Assembly (NCBI GenBank): GCA_965212005.1
Contig: OZ243038.1
Coordinates: 868,001-932,000, forward strand
DNA length: 64,000 bases
Direction: 5' to 3'
Source of the DNA: G965212005 sp965212005
GTDB taxonomy: Bacteria > Pseudomonadota > Gammaproteobacteria > Porifericomitales > Porifericomitaceae
Shown here: piece by piece, positions 36,649 through 45,797 of the stretch
Position numbering within the stretch: position 1 is the stretch's first letter
Layout: each line of letters opens with the position of its first letter
Notes under the pieces: model-generated
The model's input: the letters and a program-made list of their open reading frames with translations, nothing else
What the model was told of the DNA's origin: nothing
The model's database searches: none
Position numbers and translations under genes: made by a program

Positions 36649-36725
36649 GGGTCTGTAGCTCAGTGGGTTAGAGCGCACCCCTGATAAAGGTGAGGTCGGA
36701 AGTGCAAGTCTTCCCAGACCCACCA
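36649..36725 (+). tRNA. tRNA-Ile(GAT), probably defective
   Basis: A 77-base tRNA with a paired acceptor (GGGTCTG...CAGACCC) and a CCA end, and an anticodon loop CTGATAA for GAT. Two changes are worrying: the anticodon stem has a C-A mismatch (CACCC against AGGTG), and the T loop reads TGCAAGT, so the nearly universal T55 (pseudouridine site) is G. The 3' half repeats the one at 23871-23929. It is not followed by rRNA genes in the window. It may be a pseudogene kept by the duplication event. Confidence 0.75.
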
Positions 36726-36845
36726 TGTGGTCAATCGCAAACGCACCTAATAGACTGGTATACAGCGCTCGGCATGAAAATAAGAAGCAGGCTCAACCTC
36801 GGATACCGATGGTATTACCTACCCGGATGAACGAGCGCTGGTCAC
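36726..36845 (+). pseudogene. IS3 orfB fragment
   Basis: About 120 bases match the inner part of the IS3 element's orfB at 22790-22670: the codons for NRKRTYRLYTALGM, then QPRIPMALPTRVNERWSL, with small deletions that shift the frame. It lies directly after the CCA end of tRNA-Ile. It is the only IS trace between the tRNA and cas3. Confidence 0.75.
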
Positions 36846-36903
36846 TGCTATCCTCGCATATTGCAACGTTACGCCAAGTCTTTAAGAGTGCTATCGTACT
36901 GGT

Positions 36904-39642
36904 ATGGATATTTTATGCTTCTGGGGAAAAGCACGCTCACGTGATGCCGACTCTGAATCGAGATGGCATCCGTTAGCGTTCCATTGTCTTGACGTAGCGG
37001 CAGTCGGGAAAGAACTGCTGACGAAACACCACGGCTTGGCTGAAAGATTTTGCCGCCTGCTGGGCATGGATCGAGAAGTATCTGTACGGCTGGCTTGCTT
37101 TCTCCTTTGTCTACATGATATCGGCAAGTTTGCCAAAAAATTCCAGGCAAAGGCTCCGGAGTTTTATCCGAAGAACTGTTTCGAGGACAATCCCGTCAAA
37201 CAGGCCTATGACCATGGTGCCGGCGGGCTGGACCTTTTCGGTGCCCAACCTGATCTCTTTAGGTTGGGCAAGCCATATAGGAATTGGCGGCCTTTGATTT
37301 CAGCGACCACAGGCCATCATGGGTCGCCCCCGAATCCGGAGGGAAAATCCTGCACCGCTCTGAAAATAGATTACGGAACAGCGGGCATCGAAGCCGCAGG
37401 CGAGTTTATCCAGCAGGCACATGAACTTTTGGCGGTGCCGGCCACGTTGTCGCCGCCCGACCGCAAACGAGCATGCCATGCATCCCATGTCCTGGCCGGG
37501 GTCGCCGTCCTGACCGACTGGATCGGATCTAATGAACGGTGGTTTTCTTACCGCAGACCGGATGTGAGTCTTGAGGCGTACTGGAAGCAGGCGCAAGCAC
37601 AGGCAGTCCACGCCATCAGGGAAGCAGGCATCCTGCCGGCTGCCGCCCGCAATCGGTTGGACTATGACGCGCTAATTACCTCAAACGCGGTGCCGAGCCC
37701 GATGCAGGATTGGACCCGGTCTGTCAAGCTGCCGCATGGCCCTGCGCTGTTCATGATCGAGGATGAGACGGGCAGCGGCAAAACAGAGGCGGCGTTGATG
37801 CTTGCCCAGCGGCTGATGGCACCAGACAGAAAAGAGAACCGGGCGGATGGTCTTTATATTGCGCTGCCCACGCAGACCACGGCCAACGCCATGTTCGACA
37901 GGCTTAATTTTGTCCACCGGAGCCTCTTTGCAGAGGAGGCTGTCCCTTCCCTCTCCCTGGTTCATGGCGCGCGGGACATGCATCCGGGCTTCCAGCCCGT
38001 GAAGCTGCAAGGCGGCCCGGCTGAAACGTCTGCCCTCAATATCGAGCCATCAGATATAACGGCGTCGACGGCTTGTGCAGACTGGATTGCCGATGACAGG
38101 CGGCGAGCCTTCCTGGCCGATGTCGGCGCTGGCACGCTGGACCAGGCCCTTTTGTCGGTTCTGCCGACCCGGCACCAGTCCCTGCGCCTTCTGGGTCTCA
38201 TGCGACGGGTTCTGATCCTTGACGAGGTGCATGCCTATGATGCTTACATGCAACGTGAGATAGAAAGACTGCTCGAATTCCAGTCGGGACTGGGCGGCTC
38301 TGCGATCCTTCTGTCGGCGACTCTGCCTGAGAATATTCGCAGAAGACTGATGGACGCTTTTGCCAAGGGTTTGGGGTTGAAAGGAGAAGAAGAGGACCTC
38401 TGCATGGAGTATCCTTTGGCCACGCTTGGCGCATCGAACGGGCGAGTCTCCAAGCCTGTGGCAGGCCGCCCCGGGCGAGCGCGGACGTTGCCGGTCCGTT
38501 TTCTGCGTTGTCCCGAGGAGGCCTGGGACGAAGTCGAACAGGCAGCCCGCGCCGGCAAGGCAGTGCTGTATATCCGCAATACGGTCTATGATGTGCTTGA
38601 GGCTCATACAGAATTGGAGGCGCGAGGGCTTCCTGCCCTTCTCTTTCATGCCCGTTTTGCCCTTTCTGATCGCCTGGCGATCGAAAAGAAGGTTGCGCAC
38701 ATATTTGGCAAGGACAGTAGGCCCGATGAGCGCATCGGCAAGGTGTTGATCGCGACACAGGTCGCCGAGCAATCACTCGACCTGGATTTCGATGCACTGA
38801 TTACCGATCTTGCCCCGGTTGATCTTTTGATTCAGCGCGCAGGACGGCTCTGGCGGCACGATCGACCGGAACGGCAGGGGCGTCCCGAGCTGCTGGTCGT
38901 CAGTCCGCCGCCCGAGACCGATGCACGCAAGACTTGGGTCTCAGATCTCTTTCCACGCGGGGCTCACGTCTATAAAAACCACGCCCTCCTCTGGCTGACG
39001 GCCAAGGTTTTGGAAGAGGCGGGCAAAATTGAAAGCCCCGGCGGCTTGAGATCGCTCATTGAGGCGGTCTATGGAGATGACGCGGAGGAGCGGGTTCCGG
39101 AGACCCTGAAGAGAAGCTTAGCGGATGCGCAAGGCAAGGCAGGCGCGGAGCGTGGAATTGCGACTGCCAATTTGCTCGACTTCTCCACAGGTTATATGCG
39201 CGATGGCGGGAGTTGGAGCCGTGAGGAGCGAACGCCGACCCGGCTTGACGACGTGCCGCAGGTTATTCTGCGCCTTGCGCGGCTCCATGACGGGCGCATC
39301 GAACCTTATGCCCAGGATGATGCCGCGCCGGACGAGCCATGGCGAGCCTGGCGGCTCAGTGAGGTCAGTGTTCCAGAATGGCGGCTCGGGAGCGAACCTG
39401 AGCTTGTGCCGCCGGAATACGCCGAAGCCGCGAAGCGCCTGCTGGAGGTGGATTGGACGCGCTTCGATTCCGACAAAAAATTGCTTCTGCTTGAGGAGAG
39501 CGGCGCGGGCGATACGGCCCTATGTGCGATTTCGGCGGAGTCCCGGATGCGCTATCACCCACAAAAGGGCCTGCTTTTTGATCGGCAGGAGGCCTCTCCT
39601 GGCATCCCTCTACAGGGCGAGGATCCCTTCCAATCCGCTTGA
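36904..39642 (+). CDS. cas3: Cas3 (type I-E HD nuclease-helicase)
   Basis: A 912-residue protein that unwinds and cuts target DNA after Cascade binding. The N-terminal HD domain has HPLAFHCLDVAAVG and LLCLHDIGKFAKKFQ. The helicase has the Walker A loop DETGSGKTEAAL, the DEVHAYD box (motif II), SATLPENI (motif III), and IATQVAEQSLDLDFD and QRAGRLWRH (motifs V, VI). The C-terminal ~200 residues form the Cas3 C-terminal domain. It leads the cas operon; an ATG at 36904 was taken as start. The order and Cse1/Cse2 downstream confirm subtype I-E. Confidence 0.95.
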   Translation: MDILCFWGKARSRDADSESRWHPLAFHCLDVAAVGKELLTKHHGLAERFCRLLGMDREVSVRLACFLLCLHDIGKFAKKFQAKAPEFYPKNCFEDNPVKQAYDHGAGGLDLFGAQPDLFRLGKPYRNWRPLISATTGHHGSPPNPEGKSCTALKIDYGTAGIEAAGEFIQQAHELLAVPATLSPPDRKRACHASHVLAGVAVLTDWIGSNERWFSYRRPDVSLEAYWKQAQAQAVHAIREAGILPAAARNRLDYDALITSNAVPSPMQDWTRSVKLPHGPALFMIEDETGSGKTEAALMLAQRLMAPDRKENRADGLYIALPTQTTANAMFDRLNFVHRSLFAEEAVPSLSLVHGARDMHPGFQPVKLQGGPAETSALNIEPSDITASTACADWIADDRRRAFLADVGAGTLDQALLSVLPTRHQSLRLLGLMRRVLILDEVHAYDAYMQREIERLLEFQSGLGGSAILLSATLPENIRRRLMDAFAKGLGLKGEEEDLCMEYPLATLGASNGRVSKPVAGRPGRARTLPVRFLRCPEEAWDEVEQAARAGKAVLYIRNTVYDVLEAHTELEARGLPALLFHARFALSDRLAIEKKVAHIFGKDSRPDERIGKVLIATQVAEQSLDLDFDALITDLAPVDLLIQRAGRLWRHDRPERQGRPELLVVSPPPETDARKTWVSDLFPRGAHVYKNHALLWLTAKVLEEAGKIESPGGLRSLIEAVYGDDAEERVPETLKRSLADAQGKAGAERGIATANLLDFSTGYMRDGGSWSREERTPTRLDDVPQVILRLARLHDGRIEPYAQDDAAPDEPWRAWRLSEVSVPEWRLGSEPELVPPEYAEAAKRLLEVDWTRFDSDKKLLLLEESGAGDTALCAISAESRMRYHPQKGLLFDRQEASPGIPLQGEDPFQSA

Positions 39643-39708
39643 TTTCTCTCTTTTCCTGTGTAAGCCTGATTAGAGTTTGGGAGCCTTTGAGGCAGAAGTA
39701 ACGCCAGC

Positions 39709-41382
39709 ATGACCACGCCAGCCTTTAACTTGATTGAACAGTCGTGGCTGCCCGTTCGGCGGCGCAGCGGCAAAATCGAGCATATTGCTCCCTTTCAAAT
39801 CAACGACCGGATTGCCCAGGACCCGTTTGTCGCTTTTGCGTGGCCGCGACCTGATTTCAATGGCGCCACCCACGAGTTTCTGATCGGGCTGCTGTCCACG
39901 GCCTCCGCTCCGAGCGACGAGGATGAATGGGGCAAATGGTGGTCGAAGCCGCCGAAGCCGAAAGTGCTCAAGCAACGATTTGCTGAAGTCGCCGACGCCT
40001 TCAACCTGGACGGGCCTGCCCCCCGTTTTCTGCAAGACCCCAGCATTTGCAAAGAAAAAGCAGATTTCGCGACCGAGCGCCTGTTGATCGATGCGCCTGG
40101 AAAGCAAACCCTGGATCACAACGCCGATCTTTTCGTAAAGCGCGGCGGTGTGCCGGTTTTGTGCCGCGCCGCTGCTGCAATAGCGCTTTATACTCTGAAC
40201 ACATATGCTCCATCGGGCGGAAGCGGTCATCGCACATCATTGCGTGGTGGCGGGCCGATGACCACGCTGGTCATTGCGCGTCATGCGGCAGGAGACACTC
40301 TGTGGGGCCGTCTGTGGCCGAATGTCGAGAGCGAAGAGCAGATAGAAAACCGCCAAACTGGCAACCAGTCTCGTGATGATCATCCCAGTTCAATCTTTCC
40401 GTGGCTTGCTCCCGTCCGCGTATCCGATCGAAAAAACAACGGCAAGGAGACGACGCCGGATGATGTCCATCCCCTTCAGGTCTATTGGGGCATGCCACGG
40501 CGCATCTGGCTTGAATTCAAAGATGCTGCGAACGACCAGCCCTGCGGACTCATCGGTGCGAGAGACGCTATCGTTACAGCGAACTATCGCACCAAACCGC
40601 ATGGAGTCGATTATTCGGAAGGGTTCGAACACCCGCTGACGCCGTATTATTATAAGAAACAAAAAGACACGACGAAAATGCCCGTCCATCCTAATCCGGG
40701 CGGCCTCAGTTATCGTCTCTGGCCGGGCCTTGTCGTTAAAAGTGATGACCAATTGCATGATCCTGCACAGGCTATTCGACACTGGAACAATGATCGGAAA
40801 TGGCATGAACCACGCCGGGATAACCTGCGCTTCGCTGCTTTCGGCTATGATATGGATAATATGAAGGCGCGTGCGTGGATCGAGGGCGAAATGCCGCTCT
40901 GGGCTGCGCGCGATAAGTCTTTGCACGAGCACGTTGAGTTTTTTATTTGCCACGCGCCGAAAGGCGCTGACAGAGTCACCAGGTTGCTTGAGAATAGAGT
41001 CAAGCAGGCACTTTATGAAAGGCCTAAAGATGCACCTGGAGATTATGGCTTTATCAAAGAGCGTTTCTACCGCGAAACCGAAAAGGAGTTTTACACTGCA
41101 CTCAATGAGGCGATCCGCCTGGTCGAGAAGGAGTCAGACTCTAATGACCCCACGGCACAGGCGCGTAAAAACTGGTTGCAGGTTATGAAGAAAGCCGCCC
41201 TGCGCCTCTTCGATACATACGCGCCGGCGGATGGTCTGGAAGACAGAAACATGCACCGCCACGCCAAGGCTTCTTTCTCTTTGAGACTTGCCTTGGACGG
41301 GTACGGCAAGGATGGCCAAGGTCTGTTCAGCGCACTTGAGATTCAACTGCCCGAGACGCATCGGCAGACAAGAAAGAGGTAA
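39709..41382 (+). CDS. casA: Cse1 / CasA, large subunit of type I-E Cascade
   Basis: A 557-residue protein that contacts the PAM and recruits Cas3. It starts with TPAFNLIEQSWLPVRRRSGK, the typical Cse1 opening, and contains the YTLNTYAPSGGSGHRTS segment, PWLAPV, and the C-terminal four-helix bundle (RHAKASFSLRLALDGYG). It starts 66 bases after cas3 and ends 5 bases before cse2. The length is within the family range. Confidence 0.93.
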   Translation: MTTPAFNLIEQSWLPVRRRSGKIEHIAPFQINDRIAQDPFVAFAWPRPDFNGATHEFLIGLLSTASAPSDEDEWGKWWSKPPKPKVLKQRFAEVADAFNLDGPAPRFLQDPSICKEKADFATERLLIDAPGKQTLDHNADLFVKRGGVPVLCRAAAAIALYTLNTYAPSGGSGHRTSLRGGGPMTTLVIARHAAGDTLWGRLWPNVESEEQIENRQTGNQSRDDHPSSIFPWLAPVRVSDRKNNGKETTPDDVHPLQVYWGMPRRIWLEFKDAANDQPCGLIGARDAIVTANYRTKPHGVDYSEGFEHPLTPYYYKKQKDTTKMPVHPNPGGLSYRLWPGLVVKSDDQLHDPAQAIRHWNNDRKWHEPRRDNLRFAAFGYDMDNMKARAWIEGEMPLWAARDKSLHEHVEFFICHAPKGADRVTRLLENRVKQALYERPKDAPGDYGFIKERFYRETEKEFYTALNEAIRLVEKESDSNDPTAQARKNWLQVMKKAALRLFDTYAPADGLEDRNMHRHAKASFSLRLALDGYGKDGQGLFSALEIQLPETHRQTRKR

Positions 41383-41387
41383 GCAAC

Positions 41388-41960
41388 ATGACACACTGGC
41401 AGGAGCCTGACATACCCGCATCGAAATCAACAAGGAAGCCTGCGAAGCCTGATATCGCCACCATCGCCCGCCAATGGTGGAGCGACCTGATATCGGAAAA
41501 ACCCGGCCGGCGTGCAGCCCGGGCCCGCCTTCGCCGCGCCGCAACACCGCTTGAGGTCATTCAGGAGCCAACGGCGCTTCGCCTGATTGAAAGGCTTCCG
41601 AGCGAGAACTGGGATCAAGTCGCCATCCTTGCCGGGATTTTGGCGGTTGTCCGTGAGGATGATAAGACGAAACTAGCTCGGGCCATCGGCCGCAAGAAAA
41701 TTGATGACAAAGAAGCGGTCATGTCCGAACCTCGTTTTCGCCGCCTCCTGCAAAGCCGAGATGAAGAACTCCTGGATGCGATGCGCCGCCTTGTTCTCCT
41801 GAACAAAGGGAAGGCCAATGTCACTGATTTATCCTTTGCCATCCTGCGGTGGGGCGGCAGCATAAAGAAGCGCTGGATTTTTCGGTACTATGGCGTTTCC
41901 GAAAGTAGTCCACGGCAAGGCGGCGCATCAAACGCTTCGCCTGTTCCTTCAAGCAACTGA
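41388..41960 (+). CDS. casB: Cse2 / CasB, small subunit of type I-E Cascade
   Basis: A 190-residue, helix-rich basic protein. The conserved parts ARQWWSDLISEKPGRRAARARL and LVLLNKGKANVTDLSFAILR match Cse2, which forms the belly dimer of the complex and holds the non-target strand. It starts directly behind cse1 and stops 16 bases before cas7. The last ~25 residues (after YYGVSES) are Ser/Pro-rich and look variable. Confidence 0.9.
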   Translation: MTHWQEPDIPASKSTRKPAKPDIATIARQWWSDLISEKPGRRAARARLRRAATPLEVIQEPTALRLIERLPSENWDQVAILAGILAVVREDDKTKLARAIGRKKIDDKEAVMSEPRFRRLLQSRDEELLDAMRRLVLLNKGKANVTDLSFAILRWGGSIKKRWIFRYYGVSESSPRQGGASNASPVPSSN

Positions 41961-41976
41961 GAGAGGATTCTCTACC

Positions 41977-43035
41977 ATGGCTGATTTTCTGCAATTACAT
42001 CTTCTTACGGCCTATGGCCCCTCCAACCTGAACCGGGATGACACTGGTCGCCCGAAAAGCGTTGACTTCGGCGGCGTCCGGCGCCTGCGAATATCTTCGC
42101 AGAGTTTGAAGCGGGCCTGGCGAACATCCGAGGCATTCGAATCGAAGCTCGGCGACCATCTTGGGAAGCGGACACAACGTCTTGGGAAAGACATTTATGA
42201 TCATTTGCTTAATAAAAAGATGAGCGAGAAAAAGGCCATGAAGATAGCGCGTGAAATCGCTGGTGTTTTTGGCAAAAATCTCCCGGAAAATGAAAAAGAT
42301 CCTGCTTCCATCAAGCAAACCTTCATTGAACAACTTGCTTTTGTCTCACCGGAAGAGCGGAAAAAGGCATTTTCCTTCGCCGACGAAGCGCTGAAGAAAG
42401 GCAGGCTCGGAAAGCTGGAAGTATTGAGTCGGCAAGATACAGCTGCCGATATTGCCATGTTCGGACGCATGTTCGCCGATGCCCCGGAATTCAATCGTGA
42501 AGCCGCCGTTCAAGTTGCGCATGCCATTACCACGCATCGTGCGATCGCGGAGGATGACTACTATACCGCAGTGGACGATTTAAAATCTTCTGACGAAGCC
42601 GAAGACGCCGGGGCAGGTTTTATCGGCGTGCAGGAATTCGGCGCCGGCGTGTTCTATCTTTATGTTTGCATCGACCGTGATCTCTTGCTAAAAAATCTTG
42701 GCGACGATAAGAAAGTGCGGGGTGCCGGGCTGAAAGCTCTGGTGGAGGCTGCAGCGACTGTTGCGCCACGGGGCAAGCAAGCCAGTTTTGCAAGCCGCTC
42801 CCGCGCTATCTATGTGCTCGGCGAGAAAGGACAGAGTCAGCCGCGCAGCCTCGCCGCCTCGTTTCTGAAGCCGGTGTCCGGTAAAGACCATGGCGAGAAT
42901 TCCATTAAAGCGCTTGAGTGCTTCCGTGATCAACAAGACAAGGTCTATGGAAAATGTGCCGAAGAGCGTTGCGTTATGAATTGCCTTACAAGCAAAGGCA
43001 CGCTTGCCGACCTGTGCAAGTTCGCTGTGAGCTGA
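41977..43035 (+). CDS. casC: Cas7e / CasC, Cascade backbone
   Basis: A 352-residue RAMP protein that forms the six-fold backbone along the crRNA. The N-terminus FLQLHLLTAYGPSNLNRDD and DFGGVRRLRISSQSLKRAWR is a close match to Cas7e, as are IAMFGRMFAD and FASRSRAIYV. The ATG at 41977 has a GAGAGGA site and gives the conserved start; the open frame back to 41890 overlaps cse2 and is rejected. Five bases separate it from cas5. Confidence 0.94.
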   Translation: MADFLQLHLLTAYGPSNLNRDDTGRPKSVDFGGVRRLRISSQSLKRAWRTSEAFESKLGDHLGKRTQRLGKDIYDHLLNKKMSEKKAMKIAREIAGVFGKNLPENEKDPASIKQTFIEQLAFVSPEERKKAFSFADEALKKGRLGKLEVLSRQDTAADIAMFGRMFADAPEFNREAAVQVAHAITTHRAIAEDDYYTAVDDLKSSDEAEDAGAGFIGVQEFGAGVFYLYVCIDRDLLLKNLGDDKKVRGAGLKALVEAAATVAPRGKQASFASRSRAIYVLGEKGQSQPRSLAASFLKPVSGKDHGENSIKALECFRDQQDKVYGKCAEERCVMNCLTSKGTLADLCKFAVS

Positions 43036-43040
43036 TTCCC

Positions 43041-43769
43041 ATGCGCTATCTACTGTTCACGCTTTACGCCCCGATGGGGTCTTGTGGCGAGATCGCCGTC
43101 GGCGGACGACGCATGAGCTGGGCACGCCCCGGACGCTCCGCCATTCTTGGCCTTGCCGCGGCTGCCCAAGGAATTGAGCGCAGTGACGAAAAAGCCCACC
43201 GCGACCTGGAGGAGGGACTGTATTACGCCGTCAGGACGGATGCGCCGGGAAGCCCGTTCATGGACTATCAGACGGCCCAGGCACCGAAAGCGAAAAAAAG
43301 CCAGCGCTTCGCCACCCGGCGTCAGGAAGTGGAATGCGGCATTCTTAACACTGTACTTTCCATGCGCGAATGGCGATCCGATGTTTGCTTTACTATTGCC
43401 TTGTGGCCGCGCCGAGCCGAAGCTGTCGATCTCGCCGGGCTGGCTGAATCCTTGCGGCGTCCCCATTTCACTCTTTACCTGGGCCGCAAATCAGCGCCGC
43501 TCGGTCTGCCGCTCCGGCCCGACATTATTGAGGCAGATACGTTCATGGATGCATTCAAGGCCCGGCGGCTAAATGACATAGAGAAAGACCTCATCTTTCT
43601 CGATGCCGACGCGACAGCGCAGCCTGAGTATGCTTTTGACCATGATGCACCGGGAGCTCCTGACAGCGTGCGCATCGAACGGCGGCGCGATTCGATCATG
43701 AGTCGCACCCGCTGGCAATTCTCCGACCGGTCGGAGGCCGTCTTTGTACCAGGCAGCCCTCGAGAATGA
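43041..43769 (+). CDS. casD: Cas5e / CasD
   Basis: A 242-residue RAMP protein that caps the 5' handle of the crRNA. It opens RYLLFTLYAPMGSCGEIAVG followed by GRRMSWARPGRSAILGLAAA, as expected for Cas5e. FTLYLGRKSAPLGLPLRPDI is the conserved middle. ATG 43041 gives the conserved start. The last codons overlap the cas6e start (ATGA). Confidence 0.92.
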   Translation: MRYLLFTLYAPMGSCGEIAVGGRRMSWARPGRSAILGLAAAAQGIERSDEKAHRDLEEGLYYAVRTDAPGSPFMDYQTAQAPKAKKSQRFATRRQEVECGILNTVLSMREWRSDVCFTIALWPRRAEAVDLAGLAESLRRPHFTLYLGRKSAPLGLPLRPDIIEADTFMDAFKARRLNDIEKDLIFLDADATAQPEYAFDHDAPGAPDSVRIERRRDSIMSRTRWQFSDRSEAVFVPGSPRE

Positions 43770-44461
43770 CACCGTCACTCTATTTCTCCCGCGTCCGGCT
43801 TAGCCGCAACGCTTCCGTGAAGGCATTAGCTCCCTTGCTGCTGAATGGAGGCGGAAGAGAGGGTGGACGGCATCCAGGGCATCATCTTATTTGGTCTTTG
43901 TTTGCTGACCAGAAGGATCGCTGCCGCGATTTTCTTTGGCGCGAGATGGAGCCCGGTCATTTTCTGCTTCTATCTCCCCGGCAGCCCAAGGCCAACCACG
44001 AATTGTTTGAGATTGATCCGCCGAAGCCATTTGCCCCGAAACTGGCGAATGGAGACCGGCTGTGTTTTTCACTGCGGGCAAACCCGGTGGTCCGCCGCCG
44101 CTCACGAAATCGCCGTTCCGCCAAGCATGATGTCGTCATGGATGCGCTGCGCGATGTCCCCGCCGGACAGCGCGCTGAAGTGCGCTTTTCAGTTGTACAG
44201 GAGCAGGGATTTTCCTGGCTGGAGCGACAGGCGGCAAAATCGGGTTTTGAGGTTCAGAAAAAGGAGGTTGGAATCGACGGACATCGGCAGCTCTACATTG
44301 CACGCAGGGGAAAGGGCAAAAAGGGCATGACGTTCACCACGCTGGATTTTGACGGCCTGCTGCGCGTGCGTGACCCCGCTCTTTTTCTGTCCTCAATTGC
44401 GTGCGGATTTGGAGCAGCGAAAGCCTACGGCTGCGGACTGATGCTTATTCGTCGAACCTGA
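43766..44461 (+). CDS. casE: Cas6e / CasE, crRNA endonuclease
   Basis: A 231-residue RAMP nuclease that cuts the repeat hairpin. The HHLIWSLF segment (His39/40) is where the catalytic His of Cas6e lies, and the C-terminal glycine-rich loop is GFGAAKAYGCGLML. It is stop/start coupled to cas5 and ends 5 bases before cas1. The CRISPR repeat next door has the strong inverted repeat this enzyme class recognises. Confidence 0.93.
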   Translation: MTPSLYFSRVRLSRNASVKALAPLLLNGGGREGGRHPGHHLIWSLFADQKDRCRDFLWREMEPGHFLLLSPRQPKANHELFEIDPPKPFAPKLANGDRLCFSLRANPVVRRRSRNRRSAKHDVVMDALRDVPAGQRAEVRFSVVQEQGFSWLERQAAKSGFEVQKKEVGIDGHRQLYIARRGKGKKGMTFTTLDFDGLLRVRDPALFLSSIACGFGAAKAYGCGLMLIRRT

Positions 44462-44466
44462 TTGTC

Positions 44467-45411
44467 ATGGCCGTGCTTCCGGGCCTTCCGCCGCCGCGCC
44501 CCATTGCAATAAAAGATCGCGCCTCGATCCTGTTTATCGAGAAGGGTCAACTGGACGTTCTCGACGGCGCTTTCGTTGTGCTGGATCAGGAAGGCATGCG
44601 CACACATATTCCCGTGGGCGGGCTTGCGTGCCTGATGCTCGAACCCGGCGCGCGCGTTTCCCACGCAGCTGTCGCGCTTGCCGCGCGCGTTGGCTGTCTT
44701 CTGATTTGGGTTGGTGAGGCCGGGGTTCGCCTTTATTCTGCTGGGCAGCCAGGGGGCGCGCGCGCTGATCGACTTCTTCACCAGGCACGCCTGGCGCTTA
44801 ATGCGGATGCGCGCCTCAATGTTGTTCGCAAGATGTACGACATGCGCTTTGGAGAGCCTGCTCCCCGGCGGCGCTCGGTTGATCAGCTGCGCGGGATCGA
44901 GGGTGCGCGTGTCAAGCGTCTCTACGAACTTTTGGCCCGGAAGCATGGGGTGAAATGGAGAGGGCGACGGTACGACCCCAGTAATTGGGATTCCTCGGAC
45001 TTGCCCAATCTTTGTCTCAGCCAAGCGACTGCATGTCTCTACGGGCTGGCCGAAGCGGCCATTCTGGCAGCGGGGTATGCGCCGGCAATCGGTTTCTTGC
45101 ATACCGGCAAACCTCAATCCTTTGTCTATGACGTGGCGGACATATTCAAGTTTGAAACTGTTGTGCCGATTGCGTTCCGGGTCGCGGGGGAAGCACAACG
45201 GGGACGGCAGCCGTACGCCGAGGATCCAGCGGGCGAAGTCAGGCGCGGCTGCCGTGATAGTTTTCGCAAAGCCAAGTTGCTAACTCGGCTCATTCCGGCG
45301 ATTGAGGAGATGCTCACGGCAGGTGGACTCGAATCGCCGCTGCCGCTGGATGGGATTCAACCCATTGCCATCCCAGCGAAACCAAGCGGTGATGTTGGTC
45401 ATCGCGGTTAA
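44467..45411 (+). CDS. cas1: Cas1e, spacer integrase
   Basis: A 314-residue integrase of the Cas1-Cas2 complex. The three metal ligands are seen: Glu145 in LRGIEGARVK, His212 in FLHTGKPQSF and Asp225 in YDVADIFKFE. The N-terminal beta domain (KDRASILFIEKGQLDVLDGA) is complete. ATG 44467 was chosen because it gives the conserved N-terminus. It overlaps cas2 by 20 bases. Confidence 0.95.
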   Translation: MAVLPGLPPPRPIAIKDRASILFIEKGQLDVLDGAFVVLDQEGMRTHIPVGGLACLMLEPGARVSHAAVALAARVGCLLIWVGEAGVRLYSAGQPGGARADRLLHQARLALNADARLNVVRKMYDMRFGEPAPRRRSVDQLRGIEGARVKRLYELLARKHGVKWRGRRYDPSNWDSSDLPNLCLSQATACLYGLAEAAILAAGYAPAIGFLHTGKPQSFVYDVADIFKFETVVPIAFRVAGEAQRGRQPYAEDPAGEVRRGCRDSFRKAKLLTRLIPAIEEMLTAGGLESPLPLDGIQPIAIPAKPSGDVGHRG

Positions 45412-45697
45412 TAATGCGCCTGCGCGGCTGCGTGGACGGCTCGCCGTCTGGCTTTTGGAGATCAGGGCCGGCGTTTATATTGGCAATTATTCACGGCGGA
45501 CGCGGGAGATGATCTGGGAGCAGGTCAGAGCGTATATTGAGGAAGGCGATGCCATCATTGCCTGGGCGTCACCCAATGACGCAGGATATGATTTTGATAC
45601 TTGCGGCGCCAATCGCCGTATTCCAGTGGACGTCGACGGTCTTAAACTGGTGAGTTTTACGTTGGCGTCATCTCATGATGACCAACAGAAAATCTGA
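45392..45697 (+). CDS. cas2: Cas2e
   Basis: A 101-residue protein of the type I-E Cas2 family: LVIAVNNAPARLRGRLAVWL, LEIRAGVYIGNYSRRTREM, AIIAWASPNDAGYDF. It bridges two Cas1 dimers during spacer uptake. The start at 45392 (ATG TTG GTC) overlaps cas1; the frame opens at 45302 but earlier starts would not fit the family. It is followed 100 bases later by the array. Confidence 0.93.
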   Translation: MLVIAVNNAPARLRGRLAVWLLEIRAGVYIGNYSRRTREMIWEQVRAYIEEGDAIIAWASPNDAGYDFDTCGANRRIPVDVDGLKLVSFTLASSHDDQQKI

Positions 45698-45797
45698 GCT
45701 AGAAGTCAAAATGACCTCATCATTCCAGAACAAAGAGATTCGTGGTATATCCTCTGATATTATAAAAAGCATTCTTTATCATTGACTTATAGCAAGA
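45698..45797 (+). promoter_or_regulatory. CRISPR leader
   Basis: A 100-base AT-rich segment (for example GATATTATAAAAAGC and TTTATCATTGACTTATAGC) between the cas2 stop and the first repeat. TTGACTTAT... near 45784 may be a -35 box for array transcription. The first repeats are the most uniform, and the far end is degenerate, so this is the leader side. Confidence 0.75.
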
